64,000 bases of DNA from Paenibacillus sp. YYML68 (GCF_027923405.1 NZ_BQYI01000001.1:883501-947500); one strand, 5' to 3'; shown: positions 16,588-26,181, numbered from the stretch's first letter. Numbers and translations are program-made. Notes: generated by a model not told the origin, from the sequence alone.

Positions 16588-17139
16588 TTGAAGGTAGAGG
16601 TTACGTTTGGAGCTCAAGAGAAGCTCGTAACAGGTCAATTGGTCATCTATGAGGAGGAGCTGATGGTGATTGAATTCCCCGATGGCGTAAGTGTCAGGGC
16701 GGGGGAATATGCGGAATGCAGTCTGCAAGGTCGAAGCGTGCCCGGTCGAGTTATCTGTGCCCATCCGCATCGGGTGCATCTGTTCGTGCCGCATGCGAAT
16801 GCTGGTCTGCATGAATACCGCCGCAAGCTGCGGCGAATTGGCACACAGCTCAGAGGCTTCATCATGATCGGCGAAGACATGCATGCGGTCTTGATCAGCG
16901 ATATATCTGAAGCAGGAGTCGGCTTTATCGCCGAGTCGCCGATTTCGGCGGATAAGGATGCGATACCGTTAGTTTTTCATACTGATTTTTTTTCAATTGT
17001 GCTTCGAATACGAATGCTGCATGCTGCGCAGAGTCCGGAAGGGTATCGGTATGGTGCGCGTATCGAGCTCTCCTCGCGGGAGCAGAGTGCCAGACTTCGC
17101 AGCTATCTGTTAATGACGCAGCTCTTGTCCGAGGGGTAG
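16588..17139 (+). CDS. PilZ-domain c-di-GMP-binding protein (YcgR/YpfA-like)
   Basis: 183 residues starting at TTG 16588, with GAAGGAGG 9 bases upstream; the longer open frame before it is a shadow of the FapA gene. The N-terminal YcgR-like beta domain (residues 1-75) is followed by a PilZ domain with both ligand motifs: arginine-rich YRRKLRR near residues 77-83 (RxxxR) and DISEAGVGF near residues 105-113 (DxSxxG). c-di-GMP binding is therefore likely. In B. subtilis and E. coli such proteins slow the flagellar motor when c-di-GMP rises. It is third in the CheY-FapA-PilZ operon and followed by a terminator. Confidence 0.88.
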   Translation: MKVEVTFGAQEKLVTGQLVIYEEELMVIEFPDGVSVRAGEYAECSLQGRSVPGRVICAHPHRVHLFVPHANAGLHEYRRKLRRIGTQLRGFIMIGEDMHAVLISDISEAGVGFIAESPISADKDAIPLVFHTDFFSIVLRIRMLHAAQSPEGYRYGARIELSSREQSARLRSYLLMTQLLSEG

Positions 17140-17185
17140 CTGGGCCTAGTGAGCGAATGGGGAGCAGGAAGAACCATGACCAGCG

Positions 17186-17216
17186 AAGCAGTCCGTTTTT
17201 TGACGGGCTGCTTTTT
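17186..17216 (+). terminator. Rho-independent terminator after PilZ gene
   Basis: AAGCAGTCCGT (17186-17196) pairs with ACGGGCTGCTT (17203-17213), followed by TTT. It closes the CheY/FapA/PilZ operon. Confidence 0.85.
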
Positions 17217-17370
17217 GGCGTAGCTGCAAGGAAGCGTTGGAGCACGTTAACTGAAGATTATGTAAATTGAGAAGGAATTTTGTCAGCTTTTATCGAATTG
17301 TCTTTTTTAGCGAACATAGTCCTATTTAGGAAACCTGTTATTTGAGATAAAGACGAGGAGCCTGCTGAAG

Positions 17371-18582
17371 ATGAACAAGACGATATTTTTATTGCTGACG
17401 CTTTGCCTTATTTTTGTGATGCCCTTATTAGGAAGCCTGACCAGATGGGGGGACTTACCGCCCGGGTACGGTGATTTTCCTGCCCAGAAGACGGTTGAGG
17501 ACCCTGGCTTCAGCCTAATCTATTTCTGTCTGGGTGTGCTGCTAGTCTCTGCCATAACGCTCGTCTACGTCTGCCCGAAGTTATTCGGCTTCAAGCGCCC
17601 TCCGGCAGCTGATCGTCCTGCATCCTCTTCTCGTGACGAGAGCACAAGCTCCGTATCGTATCCAGCCTGGTTCTGGTGGAGCCTCCCTGTCCTTGGCGTT
17701 AGCTGGTTCATCATGTGGGGCCGACTGGAGCTGACGGCCCTTCTTGAGCCCTACACGTTCGTGCCTCTATGGTGGTCCTTTATCCTCATCCTTGATGGAA
17801 TTGTGTATAAGCGTAACGGCGGAGTCTCCCTCATATCCAGCAGGCCATCGGTCATGCAGCTGCTCGGAATTGTGTCGTGCTTCAGCTGGTTTGCCTTTGA
17901 ATACTTGAATTTTTTCGTTCTCGAGAACTGGTACTATCCAAATTCCAACATTTTAACCGATTTCGGCAATATTTTTTGGTTTTCCCTATCCTACACAACC
18001 GTATTACCTGCTATTATAGAATGGTACCATCTGCTCCAGACAATCCCTTTGATGAGAAATAGATACAGCTATGGGCCGAAGGTTTCCGTATCGCGACGTA
18101 CCGTCATGTGGTTCTACGGACTCGGTATCGCGCTTGCTTTCGGTATGGGCTATTTTCCATTTTTGCTATTCTGGGTGCTATGGGTTGCGCTCGTACCGCT
18201 GCTTGCTGCTGCGATGTCCTTGAACGGTTACTGGACGCCGATGACACCGATTCAGAGAGGCAATTGGTCGCCCATCCTGTTAATAGGCTTGGCTACGTTA
18301 TGTAATGGATTTTTTTGGGAGTTTTGGAACTTTGGCAGTGAATGGTTTCATGATGATGTACCAACGAACCCGAACTACTGGAAGTATTCGGTTCCCTATT
18401 TAGATAAATTTCACCTGTTTTCAGAAATGCCAATTTTAGGATATTATGGCTATTTATTTTTTGGTGTGAACTGCTGGATGATTTGGCTGGCGGCTGCGTA
18501 TACATTCAAGTTTGATGCTAGCTTTGAATTAAGGCCGGTGCGAAGTGTGGAGCCGGATCTTGAACCAGTACAATCGAAATAA
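17371..18582 (+). CDS. Multi-pass membrane protein of unknown function
   Basis: 403 residues with about nine to ten hydrophobic segments rich in Trp and Tyr (FWWSLPVLGVSWFIMWGRLEL, FVPLWWSFILILDGIVYKR, FEYLNFFVLENWYYPN, FFWEFWNFGSEWFHDD). Conserved-looking acidic and aromatic residues occur in the predicted loops. No family is recognised. A short Ser/Pro-rich linker lies near residues 80-100. GAGGAG precedes the ATG, and the stop is 18 bp upstream of the giant kinase/GGDEF gene, so the two are probably cotranscribed. A sensory or transport partner role for that kinase is a reasonable guess, not shown. Confidence 0.7.
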   Translation: MNKTIFLLLTLCLIFVMPLLGSLTRWGDLPPGYGDFPAQKTVEDPGFSLIYFCLGVLLVSAITLVYVCPKLFGFKRPPAADRPASSSRDESTSSVSYPAWFWWSLPVLGVSWFIMWGRLELTALLEPYTFVPLWWSFILILDGIVYKRNGGVSLISSRPSVMQLLGIVSCFSWFAFEYLNFFVLENWYYPNSNILTDFGNIFWFSLSYTTVLPAIIEWYHLLQTIPLMRNRYSYGPKVSVSRRTVMWFYGLGIALAFGMGYFPFLLFWVLWVALVPLLAAAMSLNGYWTPMTPIQRGNWSPILLIGLATLCNGFFWEFWNFGSEWFHDDVPTNPNYWKYSVPYLDKFHLFSEMPILGYYGYLFFGVNCWMIWLAAAYTFKFDASFELRPVRSVEPDLEPVQSK

Positions 18583-18600
18583 TTAAAAGGGGACCTGATC

Positions 18601-21600
18601 ATGCTTAAGGGTTCGAATTATGAGGTGCTTGAGGTCATCTCGGATTATGGCCGCAAGGTTGTGTTTCGTTGCAGAGATATGGTGACGCGTGAGAAGGTTA
18701 TCGTCAAGATGCTCAGAGCCGAGTACTCCACCTATGACGAAGTGCTGAGATTTAAGCGGGAGTATGCCTTACTTACGGAGCTTAGCGGCCATGTGGATGG
18801 CGTCATCAAGCCGTTCAAGCTGGAGGAGCTTGGCGGTCTCTATGTCATCGTGCTGGAGGATATACAGGGCAGATCGCTGAAGAAGCTGCTGGCAGAGGAA
18901 ACATTCGACCAAGGTACGCTGCTGCAGCTTGCTGTCAGCTTGGTCGATATATTGGGCGGCATTCACGAGCAGCAGGTGCTTCACAAAGATTTGAAGCCCT
19001 CCAATATTATTTGGAATACCGAGACAGGACGGGTGCAGATCATTGACTTCGATATGTCCGTCAAGCTTCTGAAGGAGAAGCAGGAATATTCCAATACGGG
19101 CTATATCGAAGGCACACTGGCCTATATATCGCCTGAGCAGACCGGACGGATCAATCGTAGCATTGATTACCGGTCCGACTATTATTCGCTCGGCGTCATT
19201 CTCTATGAGATGCTGACCGGTGTGAAGCCGTACGACTCAAGCAGCATGACGGAGCAGGTGTATTCGATTATTGCCAAAAAACCGGTCTCGCCGTTCGAGC
19301 TGACCGGCGGCGTCGTGTCAAGGCCTCTGTCAGACGTGATCATGAAGCTGCTGGAGAAGTCGCCGGATAATCGTTACCGGAGCGCCTACGGGATTAAAGC
19401 GGACCTGATGCGCTGCATGGCTAGTGACGAACCGTTCACCATCGGATCTGAGGACAGATTGACGCTGTTCCAGGTCTCGCAGAAGCTGTACGGACGCGAG
19501 CGCGAGCTGAAGGAGCTGAAGGCGGCCTTCAAGGCGAGCCTTAAGGACAGCTCGCAGGTCGTGCTCGTCTCAGGCGAGGCAGGCGTCGGCAAGACCGCGC
19601 TCGTGGGTGAGCTGCACAGCCAGGTGAGTCAGGAGCGGGGCTACTTCATCCGAGGTAAGTTCGATCAATATAATCGGAACGTAGCTTACAGCGCCTTGTC
19701 GCAAGCATTCAGCCTGCTCATCGCGCAGCTGATGAACAGCGAAGAAGTGGTGCGCACCGCCGTGAAGGCTTCGTTGACCCGCAGTCTAGGTGACAATGCT
19801 GCGCTGCTCGCCGACCTCGTTCCCGAGCTGAAGGAGCTCCTTGGCGTGAAGTCTCCGCTTGAGCCGTTGAACCCGACGGAGGAGACGAACCGCTTCTACA
19901 TGACGATCATTCAGTTCATATCCGGTATTACAGGCAGCGAGCGTCCGCTTGTGCTGTTTCTTGACGACCTGCAGTGGGCGGACCTGTCGAGCATTCGGTT
20001 GCTGGAGAGCTTGGCGGGCAATAGCAGCTTGATGAAGCTGCTCGTGATCGGCTCGTATCGCTCGAACGAGGTGACGGACGTACATCCGCTGTCCGCAGCA
20101 GTTGCCGCTATCCGTAAGTCAAAGTCTGTGACGCATATTGAGCTTGGTCCGGTCGGGGAGAAGGACGTATGCGCCCTGCTGCGCGACACCGTAGGCTCTG
20201 AGGCGGATTGGACCGGTGAGCTGGGGGCGATCGTCTACACGAAGACGAAGGGGAATCCATTCTTCGTCAATGAGCTGCTGAAGGACTTGCATAAGGCCGG
20301 CGCGATCAGCTTCGATCAACGATCAGGCAGCTGGGGGATGGACCTCGAGAAGCTGCAGAGTCTGTCGTTGCAGGACGATCTTGTAGCTTATCTGATCGAC
20401 AAGATTCATACGTTCCCGTCCTCGGTGCAGCGAATATTAAGTCTAAGCGCCTCGATCGGTCAGCTGTTCGACTGGAATATGCTGCAGCTCGTCGCGGAGG
20501 AGGAGCCTGCTGTCATTGCGCAAGCTCTGTTATTCGCGATCAGGGAAGACATCGTGATCCCACTGCAGCAGCATTATCAGATCTTGTCCTCCTTATCGGA
20601 GGATTCGGAGCTGTACGCGGGCTCTCTGGAGCTGTCCTTCACGTTCCAGCACGATAAGATTCAGCAGGCGCTCTATCAGATGATCGAGTTGGACCTGCGC
20701 AAGCAGCTTCATCTGAAGATAGGTCGTCTGTTGCGTCAGCAGCTCTCCGGAGAGCAAGCGGAGCACATCATTACCGATATGGCGAGTCACTTCAATAAGG
20801 GACTCGAGTTCGTCGATACCGATGCCGAGCTGGACGCGATGATCGACATGAACCTGAGCGCGGCGCGGAAGGTCAAGGCCGCGTTCGGCTACGATACGGC
20901 TCTCGCCTACTTAAGATCAGCCATGCAGCTGCTCAAGCCTGATTGCTGGAGTACACATGAGTCGAGAACGTTCGAAATATACCGTCTGTTCGCCGAATGC
21001 GCCTACTTGACCCATCAGGTGGAGGCTGGTGATGAAGCGTGTGCCGTACTGGTGAAGCGGTCGCGGTCGCGGATGGACATCGCCTCCATCTATGAGATGC
21101 AGGCGAATCATTACACGTACCTCGGTATGATGCAGGAGTCGATGGAGGCTGGGAAGCTGGGGCTGAAGAGTCTCGGTCTGCCCGTTCCCGCCAAGGTCAG
21201 CATGGCGTCCGTCCTGCGGGAGCTCATTCGGGTGAAGCTGGCGTTGAAGGGCCGCACCGCAGATCAGCTGCTGAGCGGTCCAGAGGTGAAGGATGCCGAG
21301 ATTAAGCTCATGATGAGGCTGCTCGTCAGCTTCATTCCGCCTGCATTCATCTCCGGGGAGCAGAACCTGTTCGGCTGGGTCGTCCTTCGTAAGGCCTACT
21401 TGTCAGCGAAGCACGGCAACAGTCCGGAATCGGCCGGCGCTTACATTGGCTATTCGATTTTGCTGTCAGGTCTAGGTGACCTGAAGGGTGCGAAGGAGTT
21501 CGGCGGTCTGGCCGTTAGACTGAATGAGAAGTTCCAGGACCTGCAGTGGAAGAGCCTTGTGAACGTGCTGTATACCTTGTTCTGTCACAGCTGGAGCTAT

Positions 21601-24390
21601 TCGTGGAACACGCTGGAGGAATGGTATAAGAAGTCGGTGGACTCCAGTCTACGGTCAGGCGACTTGCTCTATCTGGCACATGCCCATTACTACATGAACC
21701 TGTGGAATCCTTCCATGGAGATCGAGCGCTACTTGCAGGAGAGCGTTCGATCGATCGCCATGATCGAGAATACGAAGTACAAGGAAGCGCTGGCGACAGC
21801 GAAGCTGGCGCGGCAGAAGTTCCGCTGCTTGTACGGGGACCTTAGCAATCCGCTCTCCTTCGACGATGGCAGCTTTAAGGAAGAGGCTTATTTGGAGCAG
21901 CTAACCGCTGCTAAATATTTCTCGGGAATCGCGATCTTCTATGTCAGCAAGGTGCAAATCTTGTATATGTTCGAGCATCATATGAAAGCATTGCCTTACA
22001 TCGAGCTGGCCAATAATCATATCTCGACGCTGGCAGGCTCGGCGTTCATGGAGGAGTACTCGCTGTACACGTTCTTGAACCTGACAGCTGTGTACAGCAA
22101 GCTCAGCTTCAAGGAGAAGGCGAAGGCGCGGCTTCGCTTACGCAAGGAATATACGCGCATGAAGAAGCTGGCGTCCCATTGTCCGGACAATTTCCGGCAG
22201 CATGAGCTGATGATGAGGGCGGAGCTGCACCGGATTGCAGGGGAATACGGGGACGCGGAGACGTGCTACCAGGAGGCAATCAAGACGAGCGTCGCCGGCA
22301 GCTTCATCCGATACAAGGCGCTGGCGTATGAGCTGGCAGCGAAGTTCTACTACAACCGTGCGCTGAAGGAGATCGCCGCGTATTACTTCCGTCAGGCGGC
22401 CTATTATTACTCGGTATGGGGCGCAAGAGGGAAGGTCAATCAGCTGGAGCAGGCTTACCCGGATTATGTGTCGGGCCTCAGCCGCAATACGATGTCTGTC
22501 GACAAGACGATCAGCACGACGACTGAGAATATCGATCTGCAGGCAATCTTGCAGGCTTCTCAGGCGATGGCCAGAGAGATTCATCTGGATCAGCTGCTGG
22601 AGACGCTGTTGGAGATTGTTATCGTGAATGCAGGTGCACAGAGAGGCTGTATCGTGATGAATCCCGGAAGCGGACTGCTTGTGGAAGGAGAGTACTGTCC
22701 GGAGAACGATCACATTACGGTGAACAAGCGGTACGTGAAGCATGAGGAGTATTATCCGAAGTCTGTGGTCGATGCCGTATTCGAGGCTCAGCGTACAATC
22801 ATTTATCACGATGCGACGGCGGAGACGCCATTCGTCTACGATCCTTATATATGGAGTCATCGCCCCAAGTCTGTACTGTGCATGCCGCTGATGAACCAGG
22901 GCAAGGTAACGGCTATTATTTATTTAGAAAATAATCTAGTGACAGGCGCTTTCACTCGAGACCGGCTCAAAATGATCGACCTGCTCTCCCGCGAGATGGT
23001 GTACTCCCTCGAAAATGCAAGCCTGTATTCCGAGCTCGGGCGCTCGGAGGAGAAGTACCGTCAGCTGGTTGACCATTTGACGGACGGTATCGTCATTTTG
23101 CAGGCGGGCAAAATTGTATTTGCCAATGAGGCTATGGGCGAGCTGCTCGGCTGTGAGCTCGATCAGCTGCTAGATGAATCGTTCGATGTATTTTTGCACC
23201 CTTCCGAGCTGGATAACGTCCAGGTGTACTATAAGCAGCTGCAGCAGAGCCTTGGTCAGTCACAGGAATACGAGGTACGGCTGAAGCAGCATGATGGGCT
23301 GCAGAGCTTAACCGTCATCTTCAAGGCGGCTGTTATCCAGTATCAGAATGAGCCTGCAATACTCGGCACCGTGAAGGATATTACGGAGCGGAAGCTAGCG
23401 GAGGAGGAGCTTCGCAAGCATCGCGATACGCTCGGTCAGCTTGTCGAGGAGCGTACAGAGGAGCTCAGGCACAAGAACGAGCAGCTGAACAAGTATATCG
23501 ACATCGTCGATAAGAACGTGATGATCGTTCAGACCGACCGCAATGGAGTCATCACATCCGTGAGCGAAGAGTTCTGCAACATTACCGGCTTCGACAGTCA
23601 TGAGCTGGTCGGTCAAGAGTACCGCTTATGGCAGCGAGCGGCGAAGCCAGGCTCGCCTCTTGAGCCGTTCCGCATATCGGCACTTGATATGACGGGCAGC
23701 TCCGCTGTGCCATGGAGAGGGGAGCTCGTGCTTCCGATCGGAGATGACGAGCAGCTGTGGCTCGATACGGTCGTGGAGCCGGTGCTCGACCAGGATGCAA
23801 GCGTCGGGTTCACGTATATTTTTCACAACATATCGGATAAGAAAAGAATCGAGCAGCTCTCGATTACCGATGAGCTGACAGGGCTGTATAACCGCAGACA
23901 CTTCAAGTCGGTGTTCAAGCAGGAGCTTGAACGATTGGCCAGCAGTCAGGAGATTCTATGCTTCATGCTGCTCGACATCGATTACTATAAGAAATATAAC
24001 GACACGTACGGCCACATGGAAGGAGACCATGTGTTGCACAAGATCGGCTCGACGATCAGCCGGCTGCTGACCGGAGCGTCCGATATCGGCTTCAGGCTCG
24101 GAGGCGAGGAGTTCGGCGTCCTCTACCGCGCTGTAAGCGATGAAGAGGTGCTTCGCTTCGCCGAAAGTCTGCGCGCGACGATCGAGTCGATGAATATTCC
24201 GCATGCTGCCAGCGAGGTCCACCCGTATGTGACGATCTCGGCAGGGGTAGCGGCGGCGCGATGTCCGGTCGATCGATCCTCGATGCCGGAGAAGCTGCTG
24301 TACCGCATGGCGGATGAAGCGTTGTACAGCTCGAAGCAGAGCGGGCGCAATCAAGTGACGCTGCGCTGGCTGAACGAGCAGCAGGAGTGA
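18601..24390 (+). CDS. Giant Ser/Thr kinase - AAA ATPase - GAF - PAS - PAS - GGDEF signalling protein
   Basis: 1929 residues. Order: protein-kinase domain (1-270) with catalytic loop HKDLKPSN near residue 128, DFD in place of DFG, and SPEQTGR; an AAA_16/STAND-type ATPase with Walker A SGEAGVGKT (near 323) and Walker B LFLDDLQWAD (near 452); a helical TPR-like scaffold (about 700-1290); GAF (about 1310-1475); PAS (1480-1600); a short coiled coil (1600-1635); second PAS (1637-1750); GGDEF (1750-1920) with an intact GGEEF near residue 1834 but no RxxD inhibitory site at the usual position. The architecture matches trifunctional kinase/ATPase/histidine-kinase proteins, but with a diguanylate cyclase in place of the histidine kinase. 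Cytoplasmic, as no TM is seen; the upstream membrane protein may be its partner. Glycine-rich loop and DFG departures leave kinase activity uncertain. Confidence 0.88.
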   Translation: MLKGSNYEVLEVISDYGRKVVFRCRDMVTREKVIVKMLRAEYSTYDEVLRFKREYALLTELSGHVDGVIKPFKLEELGGLYVIVLEDIQGRSLKKLLAEETFDQGTLLQLAVSLVDILGGIHEQQVLHKDLKPSNIIWNTETGRVQIIDFDMSVKLLKEKQEYSNTGYIEGTLAYISPEQTGRINRSIDYRSDYYSLGVILYEMLTGVKPYDSSSMTEQVYSIIAKKPVSPFELTGGVVSRPLSDVIMKLLEKSPDNRYRSAYGIKADLMRCMASDEPFTIGSEDRLTLFQVSQKLYGRERELKELKAAFKASLKDSSQVVLVSGEAGVGKTALVGELHSQVSQERGYFIRGKFDQYNRNVAYSALSQAFSLLIAQLMNSEEVVRTAVKASLTRSLGDNAALLADLVPELKELLGVKSPLEPLNPTEETNRFYMTIIQFISGITGSERPLVLFLDDLQWADLSSIRLLESLAGNSSLMKLLVIGSYRSNEVTDVHPLSAAVAAIRKSKSVTHIELGPVGEKDVCALLRDTVGSEADWTGELGAIVYTKTKGNPFFVNELLKDLHKAGAISFDQRSGSWGMDLEKLQSLSLQDDLVAYLIDKIHTFPSSVQRILSLSASIGQLFDWNMLQLVAEEEPAVIAQALLFAIREDIVIPLQQHYQILSSLSEDSELYAGSLELSFTFQHDKIQQALYQMIELDLRKQLHLKIGRLLRQQLSGEQAEHIITDMASHFNKGLEFVDTDAELDAMIDMNLSAARKVKAAFGYDTALAYLRSAMQLLKPDCWSTHESRTFEIYRLFAECAYLTHQVEAGDEACAVLVKRSRSRMDIASIYEMQANHYTYLGMMQESMEAGKLGLKSLGLPVPAKVSMASVLRELIRVKLALKGRTADQLLSGPEVKDAEIKLMMRLLVSFIPPAFISGEQNLFGWVVLRKAYLSAKHGNSPESAGAYIGYSILLSGLGDLKGAKEFGGLAVRLNEKFQDLQWKSLVNVLYTLFCHSWSYSWNTLEEWYKKSVDSSLRSGDLLYLAHAHYYMNLWNPSMEIERYLQESVRSIAMIENTKYKEALATAKLARQKFRCLYGDLSNPLSFDDGSFKEEAYLEQLTAAKYFSGIAIFYVSKVQILYMFEHHMKALPYIELANNHISTLAGSAFMEEYSLYTFLNLTAVYSKLSFKEKAKARLRLRKEYTRMKKLASHCPDNFRQHELMMRAELHRIAGEYGDAETCYQEAIKTSVAGSFIRYKALAYELAAKFYYNRALKEIAAYYFRQAAYYYSVWGARGKVNQLEQAYPDYVSGLSRNTMSVDKTISTTTENIDLQAILQASQAMAREIHLDQLLETLLEIVIVNAGAQRGCIVMNPGSGLLVEGEYCPENDHITVNKRYVKHEEYYPKSVVDAVFEAQRTIIYHDATAETPFVYDPYIWSHRPKSVLCMPLMNQGKVTAIIYLENNLVTGAFTRDRLKMIDLLSREMVYSLENASLYSELGRSEEKYRQLVDHLTDGIVILQAGKIVFANEAMGELLGCELDQLLDESFDVFLHPSELDNVQVYYKQLQQSLGQSQEYEVRLKQHDGLQSLTVIFKAAVIQYQNEPAILGTVKDITERKLAEEELRKHRDTLGQLVEERTEELRHKNEQLNKYIDIVDKNVMIVQTDRNGVITSVSEEFCNITGFDSHELVGQEYRLWQRAAKPGSPLEPFRISALDMTGSSAVPWRGELVLPIGDDEQLWLDTVVEPVLDQDASVGFTYIFHNISDKKRIEQLSITDELTGLYNRRHFKSVFKQELERLASSQEILCFMLLDIDYYKKYNDTYGHMEGDHVLHKIGSTISRLLTGASDIGFRLGGEEFGVLYRAVSDEEVLRFAESLRATIESMNIPHAASEVHPYVTISAGVAAARCPVDRSSMPEKLLYRMADEALYSSKQSGRNQVTLRWLNEQQE

Positions 24391-24450
24391 GCCGGTCAGA
24401 CCGTCGTCTTCGTGGTCCATCGTTACGTTACAGGAAAGCTCAGGTGAAGC

Positions 24451-25458
24451 ATGGCTCGCAATATTCGTGATATCGCCAAATCAGCCGGTGTCTCGGTCGC
24501 AACCGTCTCGAAGGTCATTAATAATTACCCGAATGTGAGTCCGGAGACGAAGCGGCGCGTGCTCGACATTATTCGTGAGGAGCAGTTTATTCCGAACTCG
24601 ACGGCACGCGGACTTGTCAAAGGGCGATCGATGACGCTCGGCATGTTCCTGACAACAGGACTGACGCACCCGTTCTTCGTGAATCTGATGGTCGGGATGG
24701 AGAGCGCACTGAAGGATACCGGCTACGACCTGATCTATTTGGCCCAGATCGACTGGAATCCCGAATACAGTCTCGTTCGACATTGCTTGAGCCGTAATGT
24801 GGAGGGCGTGATCATATTCGGCTTTCAGCGCGACGATCTGAATTTCGAAGAGATGCTGCAATCCGGCATTCCGACGATCTTTATTGATATGGACATGACC
24901 GGCCCTCGCGCCGGCTTCGTCACCTCAGATAATATCGACGGCGTGAAGAAGGCTGTACGCTACTTGACGGGGCTCGAGCATCGGCGTATTGCCTTCATCT
25001 CTGGTCTGCTCGATTCGTATGTCGGCAAGCTTCGTCTGGAGGGATACCGACAAGCTCTGCGCGAGGAGGGACTTCCTGACCTACAGGACTACATCGCGAC
25101 AGGTGACTTTACGAAGGAAAGCGGCTATCAGGCGATGCAAACGTTCCTGCAGCTAGCCGAGCCGCCGACGGCCGTCGTGTGTAGCTCAGATATGAGCGCG
25201 CTCGGGGTCATGGAGGCGGCGAAGGAGGCTGGCTTATCCATTCCCGACGATCTATCGGTGATGGGCTTCGACGATATTGAGCTGGCGCAGCATCTGCAGC
25301 CGCCGCTGTCGACTATACGTCAAGACTGCAGCACAATCGGAAGTCAGGCCGTCAGAATGCTTCATGAGCTGATCCATCATCCGGACTTCTCGCCGCCTGA
25401 GCTGGTCGTTCCGACCGAGCTGATCGTACGTCACTCCTGTGGTCCTTGCAGGAAATAA
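24451..25458 (+). CDS. LacI-family transcriptional regulator
   Basis: 335 residues. The N-terminal helix-turn-helix and hinge (NIRDIAKSAGVSVATVSKVIN, then NYPNVSPETKRRVLDII) are classic LacI/GalR. The periplasmic-binding-protein-like ligand domain runs from residue 62 (LGMFLTTGLTHPFFVNLMVGME) to the end, with DDLSVMGFDDIELAQHLQPPLSTIRQD near residues 260-290. It should bind a sugar or derivative and repress sugar genes; no sugar operon lies nearby, so its target is unknown. AGGTGAAGC precedes the ATG, with a 60-bp gap from the kinase gene and no clear terminator between them. The final codons contain the promoter of the peroxidase gene. Confidence 0.92.
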   Translation: MARNIRDIAKSAGVSVATVSKVINNYPNVSPETKRRVLDIIREEQFIPNSTARGLVKGRSMTLGMFLTTGLTHPFFVNLMVGMESALKDTGYDLIYLAQIDWNPEYSLVRHCLSRNVEGVIIFGFQRDDLNFEEMLQSGIPTIFIDMDMTGPRAGFVTSDNIDGVKKAVRYLTGLEHRRIAFISGLLDSYVGKLRLEGYRQALREEGLPDLQDYIATGDFTKESGYQAMQTFLQLAEPPTAVVCSSDMSALGVMEAAKEAGLSIPDDLSVMGFDDIELAQHLQPPLSTIRQDCSTIGSQAVRMLHELIHHPDFSPPELVVPTELIVRHSCGPCRK

Positions 25459-25466
25459 TAGGACTG

Positions 25467-25496
25467 TTGGTCTGCAGGTGGCTCTTGCGATATACT
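25467..25496 (+). promoter_or_regulatory. Candidate SigA promoter for glutathione peroxidase gene
   Basis: TTGGTC (25467-25472), an 18-bp spacer and TATACT (25491-25496), starting just after the LacI-family stop codon, 51 bp upstream of ATG 25548. Confidence 0.5.
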
Positions 25497-25547
25497 AATT
25501 TAGCAATAGCGATAGACTTACAATCACAGAGGAGGAGCGACATTCAC

Positions 25548-26093
25548 ATGAGCGTTTATCACTATTCAGCCAAAACGATGGCAGGCAAGTCGGTTTCTCT
25601 GGAAGATTACAAGGGCAAGGTGCTCCTCATTGTCAACGTTGCAAGCCAGTGCGGCTTCACGTATCAATATGAGGACTTGCAGAAGCTGTACGATCGTTAC
25701 AAGGATCGGGGCTTTGTTATTCTCGGCTTCCCTTGCAATCAGTTCGCGGACCAGGAGCCTGGCACGAACGATGATGTACATACCTTTTGCACACTGCGCT
25801 ACGGCGTGACGTTCCCGATGTTCCAGAAGGTGAACGTGCGTGACGCTGACGCGCATCCGCTCTTTACGTATCTCGCATCCGTGAAGCCGTTCCAGGGCTT
25901 TAATGAAACGCATTCCGTCGCGAAAATATTGTTCCAGCTTATTCGAGAGAAGCATCCCGAGTATATGGTAGGCGATTCGATCAAGTGGAACTTTACGAAG
26001 TTCTTGATCGATCGGGAAGGCAACGTAGTGAATCGCTTCGAATCAACGACCGATCTGCTTGATGTGGAGCCGCATATCGAAGCGCTGCTGTAA
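25548..26093 (+). CDS. bsaA: Glutathione peroxidase family thiol peroxidase
   Basis: 181 residues. Redox Cys35 in NVASQCGFTYQYEDLQ replaces the selenocysteine of animal enzymes. FPCNQFADQEPG supplies the second cysteine and the catalytic Gln, and WNFTKFLIDREGNVV supplies the Trp/Asn of the active site. Bacillota lack or rarely make glutathione, so thioredoxin or bacillithiol is the probable reductant (family knowledge). ATG 25548 is chosen because of GAGGAGGAG upstream; the longer frame begins inside the LacI gene. It is cytoplasmic, with its own promoter and a strong terminator, so monocistronic. Expected role: detoxifying peroxides. Confidence 0.9.
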   Translation: MSVYHYSAKTMAGKSVSLEDYKGKVLLIVNVASQCGFTYQYEDLQKLYDRYKDRGFVILGFPCNQFADQEPGTNDDVHTFCTLRYGVTFPMFQKVNVRDADAHPLFTYLASVKPFQGFNETHSVAKILFQLIREKHPEYMVGDSIKWNFTKFLIDREGNVVNRFESTTDLLDVEPHIEALL

Positions 26094-26153
26094 AGAGTGC
26101 TGCTGCATGATACAGTAGTTTGATTCAAGTTTGATTTCACATCATTCTTCCGT

Positions 26154-26181
26154 AATGCCCCGCTCCTTGCGGGGCATTTTG
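26154..26181 (+). terminator. Strong rho-independent terminator
   Basis: AATGCCCCGC (26154-26163), loop TCCTT, GCGGGGCATT (26169-26178), then TT. Perfect 10-bp stem after the peroxidase gene. Confidence 0.9.
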
